Origin: an uncultured Elusimicrobiales bacterium
GTDB lineage: Bacteria > Elusimicrobiota > Elusimicrobia > Elusimicrobiales > Elusimicrobiaceae
Direction of reading: 5' to 3'
NCBI GenBank assembly: GCA_944325235.1
Contig: CALUZE010000040.1
Coordinates: forward strand, 1 to 9,453
Length of the DNA stretch: 9,453 nt
This document shows positions 5,448-9,453 of the stretch, one piece after another. A program made the translations under genes and the position numbers. The stretch's first letter is position 1, and each line of letters opens with the position of its first letter. The notes below the pieces were generated by a model. The model ran no database searches and was not told where the DNA came from. It saw only the letters and a list, made by a program, of their open reading frames with translations.

Positions 5448-6896
5448 ATGAATATCGTTTTAGCCGCAAGCGAAGCATTCCCGTTTTGTAAGACCGGCGG
5501 TCTGGCCGATGTGGTGGGCGCTTTGTGCCAGCAGTTTGCCATGCGCAAAGGCAACAAAGTGCTGCTGTTCCTGCCGCATTACCGCAGCATTGTGCGGGTG
5601 TCTTCCTTAAAAGTCGTGCCCGGCGTGTATTTAATCCCGATCGGGGACCGCATTGAACAAGTTTCCCTTTCCTATATTAACTGGGGCAACGTGCTGGTGT
5701 TTTTTGTGGGCAGCCGCAAGTATTTTGACCGCCCCGAACTGTACCGCACCAAGGCGGGCGAATTCCCGGATAACGACGAACGCTTTATTCTGTTCAGCCG
5801 TGCGGTATTGGAAGGGTGCAAATTCATCGGCTTCCGCCCGGACATCATCCACTGCCACGACTGGCAGACGGGCTTAATCCCGGCGTATTTAAAAACCGTC
5901 TACAAGCTGGACGCTTTCTATACCCGCACCCGCAGCCTCTACACCATTCACAACATCGCCTACCAAGGGCACTACCCCTACTCCACCTTTAAAAAAGCCG
6001 GCTTCCACCCCGTGGATTACACGCCGGACAAATTTGAGTATTACGGCGGCATCAGCTTTTTAAAAAGCGGCATCGTGTTTGCCGATAACATCAACACCGT
6101 CAGCCCCAACTACGCGCGTGAAGTCCAGACGGACCCCGCCATGGGCTTTGGGCTGGAAGGGCTGCTGCGCTACCGCAGCAAAAATTTCTGCGGTATCGTC
6201 AACGGCATTGATACCGACGTGTGGGACCCGGAAATTGACCCCGTGCTCCCCATCGGCTACGACGCCAGCGAAGTAACCAAAGGCAAACTGGCCGCCAAAC
6301 TGGCCCTGCAGCAACAGTGCAAACTGACGCAGGACCCCGAAAAGCCGGTCATCGGCATTGTGTCGCGCCTGGACTACCAAAAAGGGTTGGATGTGGTGGT
6401 CAGCCTGATTGAACGGCTGAAAGACCGCGCCCAATTTGTGGTGCTGGGCATGGGCGACCCGATGCTGGAAAAAGCCTACCAAAGCCTGGCGCGCAACAAT
6501 CCGGCCAGCGTCAGCTACAACGGCCGCTTGGACGAAGATTTGGCCCACCGCATTTATGCGGGGGCGGATATTTTCCTGATGCCGTCGCGCTTTGAGCCGT
6601 GCGGCCTTTCGCAGTTAATCGCCATGAAGTACGGCACCCTGCCCGTCGTGTCCAAGGTGGGGGGATTGGTGGATACGGTGCGCGGGTATCGCCCCGGCAA
6701 CGAAGACACCGCCACAGGGTTCTTTATTGAAGAATTTAACGAAAACGGCATTTATGCCACGGTGGACTACGCCTTGCGCATTTTTAACGACCGCCAACTC
6801 TGGACGCGCCTGGTGCGCAACGCCATGCGGCAGGATTTGTCGTGGGATAAATCGGCGCAAGCCTACTTGGACTTGTACCGCAAAACCATTAATTAG
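5448..6896 (+). CDS. glgA: Glycogen synthase (ADP-glucose type, GT5)
   Basis: Cytoplasmic glucosyltransferase that extends alpha-1,4-glucan chains from ADP-glucose. The protein is 482 residues, typical for bacterial GlgA. The N-terminal Rossmann domain begins at MNIVLAASEA and carries the sugar-nucleotide-binding KTGGLADV (15-22), then HCHDWQTGL (135-143) and TIHNIAYQG (166-174). The C-terminal domain carries VNGID (251-255), SRLDYQKGLD (306-315, with Arg307 and Lys312 in the phosphate-binding positions) and PSRFEPCGL (379-387), whose Glu383 is the conserved acidic active-site residue of the family. All key motifs are intact, so it should be active. It sits two bases after scpB. No other glycogen genes (glgB, glgC, glgP) are in the window, so its place here reflects operon packing more than a local pathway. 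UDP-glucose use cannot be excluded from sequence. Confidence 0.96.
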   Translation: MNIVLAASEAFPFCKTGGLADVVGALCQQFAMRKGNKVLLFLPHYRSIVRVSSLKVVPGVYLIPIGDRIEQVSLSYINWGNVLVFFVGSRKYFDRPELYRTKAGEFPDNDERFILFSRAVLEGCKFIGFRPDIIHCHDWQTGLIPAYLKTVYKLDAFYTRTRSLYTIHNIAYQGHYPYSTFKKAGFHPVDYTPDKFEYYGGISFLKSGIVFADNINTVSPNYAREVQTDPAMGFGLEGLLRYRSKNFCGIVNGIDTDVWDPEIDPVLPIGYDASEVTKGKLAAKLALQQQCKLTQDPEKPVIGIVSRLDYQKGLDVVVSLIERLKDRAQFVVLGMGDPMLEKAYQSLARNNPASVSYNGRLDEDLAHRIYAGADIFLMPSRFEPCGLSQLIAMKYGTLPVVSKVGGLVDTVRGYRPGNEDTATGFFIEEFNENGIYATVDYALRIFNDRQLWTRLVRNAMRQDLSWDKSAQAYLDLYRKTIN

Positions 6897-6900
6897 GAGA
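6895..6900 (+). promoter_or_regulatory. Ribosome binding site of the phosphatase gene, overlapping the glgA stop
   Basis: AGGAGA begins on the second base of the glgA TAG stop and ends four bases before the ATG at 6905. The overlap suggests coupling to glgA translation. Confidence 0.55.
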
Positions 6901-6904
6901 TTGT

Positions 6905-8284
6905 ATGAAGAAATTTTACCGCACATTGGGCCTGTTGTTGGCGTGCCTGCTGTTGGGGGGCACCTTGCAGGCGGGGAACGTAAAAAACGTGATTTGGATT
7001 ATCGGGGACGGTATGGGCCCCGACGCCATGGGATTTTTTATGCAGGGGGTGCGCTACGGCGGCCTGAAAGATTACCCGGATAAAGTATCCCACCTGGAAC
7101 AATTTTTGCAAAACGCCCAGTGGGGGCTGTTTTTCAACAATACCTATGATACGGTGGTGACCGACTCCGCCGCGGCGGGTACGCAAATGGCCACGGGCCG
7201 CCTGTCCCGCCCGGAATCGGTAGGGGTGGATTACAACGGTCAGCCGGCCGACAATTTGCTGGAGTTGGCCCGCAAACAGGGCAAAGCGGTGGGCGTCATT
7301 TCCGATGCGTACGTGACGGACGCCACGCCCGCGGCGTTTTTGGCACACGTGCCCAACCGCGGCGAAAAAATGGAAATTGCCCGCCAGATTGTGGCTTTTG
7401 AGCCGGACGTACTGCTGGGGGGCGGACTTAAATATTTTTCCACGGGGGAAAACAAAAAATTATTGAGTGAAGCCAAAAAGAAAGGCTACCGCGTGGTGAA
7501 GAACAAAAAAGAATTGTCCGCCGTAAAATCCGGCCGCGTGCTGGGCTTGTTTGCCGATACCTCCATGCCCATGGCGGTGGAAATGCACCGCTACCCCAAG
7601 CTGCCCACGCTGACGGAACAAACCCAAAAAGCGGTGGAACTGCTCAGCCAAAACGAGGACGGCTTTGTGCTGGTGGTGGAAGCCGGCAAGATAGACTGGG
7701 CCGCCCACGCACACGACGCCGGGGCCTGGTTCTACGAAATGAAAGAGCTGGATAATTTATTACAATATGTGCAGGCTTTCGCCGATAAAAACGGCGAAAC
7801 GCTGGTCTATTTAAATGCCGACCACGACACCGGCCTGGGCGCCTTTGCCTACCGCCACGTGGGCAAGCAAAAAGCCATGCAAAAAACGGCCCAGGGCGAA
7901 GTGCTTTACGGCGGGGATGTGGATTACGCGTCGTTTGACACGTTTGCCCAGCTGGAAAAGCAACAAAGCAGTTTGTACTATTTGGAAGAAGAACTCAAAC
8001 AGCTGCCCGCCGAAAAATTAACGCCCGCGTATTTGCAGAAACGGTTTGACGAGGCGTTGGGAATGAAAGTGGATATTTCCAAATTTGACAATTTGACCGA
8101 CGTGAGCGGCCTGTTTGAACAATTAAACGAATCCCGCGGGCTGGTGTGGGCGACGCCGAACCATTCGTCGCTGGCTATTTTAAGCGCGGCGTACGGGCCG
8201 CAGGCGGACGAATTTGCGGGCGTATACCACAATACGGACATTTTGCCGCGTTTTAAACAAGCCTTGGGCTGGAGTGATAAATGA
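6905..8284 (+). CDS. PhoA-type alkaline phosphatase, secreted
   Basis: Periplasmic metal-dependent phosphomonoesterase, 459 residues. Residues 1-23 look like a Sec signal peptide (MKKFYR, hydrophobic core, likely cleavage after LQA). By alignment from memory with E. coli PhoA, the active site is complete: Asp35 in IIGDGMG, nucleophile Ser88 in VTDSAAAGT, Asp139 and Thr141 in TDATPAAF, Arg152, Glu259-Asp264-His268 in EAGKIDWAAH, Asp306-His307 in ADHDTG, and His420 in TPNH. The C-terminal stretch AAYGPQADEF...TDILPRF also matches PhoA. Differences: Trp265 replaces PhoA Lys328, about 110 residues separate His307 and His420 compared with about 40 in E. coli, and the mature protein has no cysteine, so no PhoA-type disulfides. 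It overlaps the next gene by ATGA. No Pho box is visible, so phosphate control is not evident. Preference for monoesters over diesters is inferred. Confidence 0.94.
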   Translation: MKKFYRTLGLLLACLLLGGTLQAGNVKNVIWIIGDGMGPDAMGFFMQGVRYGGLKDYPDKVSHLEQFLQNAQWGLFFNNTYDTVVTDSAAAGTQMATGRLSRPESVGVDYNGQPADNLLELARKQGKAVGVISDAYVTDATPAAFLAHVPNRGEKMEIARQIVAFEPDVLLGGGLKYFSTGENKKLLSEAKKKGYRVVKNKKELSAVKSGRVLGLFADTSMPMAVEMHRYPKLPTLTEQTQKAVELLSQNEDGFVLVVEAGKIDWAAHAHDAGAWFYEMKELDNLLQYVQAFADKNGETLVYLNADHDTGLGAFAYRHVGKQKAMQKTAQGEVLYGGDVDYASFDTFAQLEKQQSSLYYLEEELKQLPAEKLTPAYLQKRFDEALGMKVDISKFDNLTDVSGLFEQLNESRGLVWATPNHSSLAILSAAYGPQADEFAGVYHNTDILPRFKQALGWSDK

Positions 8285-9084
8285 AGGATAAAGAGTTGAC
8301 CGAATTTTTTGAGGGGAACAAACAAAAAAAATCCGCACCGAAGCAGGTGTTGCGGCTGCACCGGCGGCTGTTTTTGCTGGTGTTTGCGGTGGCGGTGCTG
8401 CTGCAGAGCGTGGTGTTTGTGGATATGCGCCTGGGCAGTTACTACCGGGAAATGGACGACAATTTTAAAGTATTGCTGACGGTGAACGGCGAAACCGACA
8501 ACCAAAAGCTGGAAGAAATCGGCGAGTCCCTGAACCAAAAGCGGGACATTACGTCCGTGCGGCTGTTTTCCCCGCAGGACGCACTGGAAACGGTCAAACG
8601 CCAAAACCCGCAGCTGACGGACGCGTTGCTGCTGATGGGCAAAAACAAGATGCCCGCATATTTTGAACTGAAACTAAATTCCCGCGCTATCAATAACATT
8701 CGCCCGTTTATAGACAACCTGGCGGCGGAATATCCGTCGCTGGCGCCGCATTATAATTTTGAACACGCGCGGCTGTTGTTCTTTACGGGGCTGTGCGCCA
8801 AACTGTTGCATATTGCGGTTATTTTTGCGCTGTTAATCTTTTTGGCCTTTATGTTTTTGGTGGAGGCCTATCCGTCCAACGAAGTGCGCGCCCATTATCT
8901 GGGGGGCGCGGTGTCGGGCGTGTTGGCGGGGCTGGCGTCGTGCGCGTTTTTTGCGGTGCTGGTGTTTCCCACCGGGTTTTTGGTGCAGGCCGCGGGCCAG
9001 TTTACGACGCTGGGCCGGCAGCTTTTGATGTTGGCCTTCTGCGGATTGTTCGGGTGGACGTTATCAAAATGGCAAAAATTTTAA
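8281..9084 (+). CDS. ftsX: FtsX-like cell-division membrane protein
   Basis: Probable FtsX, the membrane subunit of the FtsEX complex, which in other bacteria controls peptidoglycan hydrolysis at the septum through a periplasmic activator. The protein is 267 residues, somewhat short for the family (about 300). A basic cytoplasmic N-terminus is followed by membrane helix 1 at about 29-48. The extracytoplasmic domain at about 55-160 has the FtsX pattern: a beta strand FKVLLTVN, then ITSVRLFSPQDALE (90-103) and KMPAYFELKL (123-132). Three more helices lie at about 174-195, 208-232 and 246-261, with YLGGAVSGVLAG matching the GA-x-x-x-x-G segment of FtsX. The ATG overlaps the phosphatase stop. The next gene is EnvC-like, the expected partner; ftsE is not adjacent here and must be elsewhere if present. 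An A8 run lies at 8324-8331. Confidence 0.86.
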   Translation: MKDKELTEFFEGNKQKKSAPKQVLRLHRRLFLLVFAVAVLLQSVVFVDMRLGSYYREMDDNFKVLLTVNGETDNQKLEEIGESLNQKRDITSVRLFSPQDALETVKRQNPQLTDALLLMGKNKMPAYFELKLNSRAINNIRPFIDNLAAEYPSLAPHYNFEHARLLFFTGLCAKLLHIAVIFALLIFLAFMFLVEAYPSNEVRAHYLGGAVSGVLAGLASCAFFAVLVFPTGFLVQAAGQFTTLGRQLLMLAFCGLFGWTLSKWQKF

Positions 9085-9453
9085 GCGTATTTTTGGCCCT
9101 GCTTTTTTGCACTTCGCCGCTTTTCTGCGATGAAGCGGCCGACCGTAAACGCGAAATAGAAAAGCTGAAAAAGGAAGCCGCGCAAAAAGAGCAGGAGCTG
9201 AAAAAATACCGCGAACAGGAACAGAAAATTTCCAAAGAAATTTCCGCCCTGGAAACCCAAAAAGCACGTGCCGAACGGATGAAAAACAAGGTAGAGTCCG
9301 ACATTACGTACGTGGAGCAGAATTTGCTGTCTATTGAAGACAAGCGCGCCGCGCTGGAACGCAGTATGCCCATGTGGCAGGGCGTGGTGAGCGAAGAACT
9401 GGAAAATTATTATTTCACGCCTTCCTGCCCGTATTGCCCGGGCGGATACAGCC
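9069..9453 (+). CDS. EnvC-like coiled-coil murein hydrolase activator (5' part; end outside window)
   Basis: The frame opens at the ATG at 9069 and runs to the window edge without a stop, showing 128 codons. Residues 1-20 are a probable signal peptide (MAKILSVFLALLFCTSPLFC). Residues about 22-112 are a charged, heptad-rich coiled coil (REIEKLKKEAAQKEQELKKY and onward), the typical N-terminal architecture of EnvC, whose C-terminal LytM domain would lie beyond the window. It starts 16 bases inside ftsX in another frame, so it is probably coupled, and FtsX is the known membrane partner of EnvC. The only Shine-Dalgarno-like run is GGTGGA at 9053-9058. A GTG at 9054 would add five residues and is less likely. 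Cys120 and Cys123 (SCPYCPGG) follow the coiled coil, which is unusual. Without the C-terminal domain the EnvC call is inference; another coiled-coil envelope protein is possible. Confidence 0.75.
   Translation, partial: MAKILSVFLALLFCTSPLFCDEAADRKREIEKLKKEAAQKEQELKKYREQEQKISKEISALETQKARAERMKNKVESDITYVEQNLLSIEDKRAALERSMPMWQGVVSEELENYYFTPSCPYCPGGYS

Noticed and set aside
6905..6960. Alkaline phosphatase as a lipoprotein, with Cys14 in LLAC
   Set aside because: Cys14 falls inside the hydrophobic core, leaving too short a core before it and more hydrophobic residues after it. Ordinary signal peptidase cleavage after residue 23 fits better.
7978..8604. - strand open frame of 208 codons across the phosphatase-ftsX junction
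   Set aside because: It lies opposite two genes with strong protein-family evidence, and its translation is low-complexity with no recognisable motif.

Overview
The window is a densely packed stretch of bacterial chromosome with ten protein-coding genes, all on the + strand and all running the same way. No RNA gene, mobile element, CRISPR array or long intergenic region is visible. The base composition looks moderately GC-rich and even throughout, and the genes overlap or sit 2 to 20 bases apart, apart from one 52-base gap (1694-1745). The organism is a Gram-negative-type bacterium: it has a periplasmic PhoA-type alkaline phosphatase, a YbhS/YbhR-type export permease pair and an FtsX/EnvC-type pair. 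The combination, with an ScpB carrying long Ala/Glu/Pro/Gln-rich tails, would fit a gut member of the Elusimicrobiota. That placement is an impression from gene content, not something the sequence proves.

Region 1 (1-1693) holds the 3' end of one ABC-2 permease gene and a complete second one, joined by an ATGA overlap. They are paralogues and probably form the membrane heterodimer of an exporter whose ATPase lies upstream of the window. Region 2 (1746-5445) is a site-2 protease (M50), trpS, scpA and scpB, an order I recall as recurring in several bacterial phyla. ScpA and ScpB are the kleisin and winged-helix partners of the SMC chromosome condensin. Region 3 (5448-6896) is glgA, glycogen synthase, whose ribosome binding site lies inside the end of scpB. 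Region 4 (6905-9453) is an envelope group: a secreted alkaline phosphatase, an FtsX-like membrane protein overlapping it by ATGA, and the 5' part of an EnvC-like coiled-coil gene overlapping ftsX by 16 bases.

The layout suggests one long transcription unit from 1746 onward, possibly continuing from the permeases, with widespread translational coupling. The gene functions are mostly housekeeping, and I do not see a previously undescribed defence, mobile or biosynthetic system. The points that merit a second look are the [4Fe-4S]-type cysteine motif in TrpRS with a shortened spacer, the long low-complexity tails of ScpB, an alkaline phosphatase with a mixed metal-site signature and a large insertion, an ftsX paired with an envC-like gene rather than with ftsE, a CPYC motif in the EnvC-like protein, and a protease gene with almost no room for a ribosome binding site.
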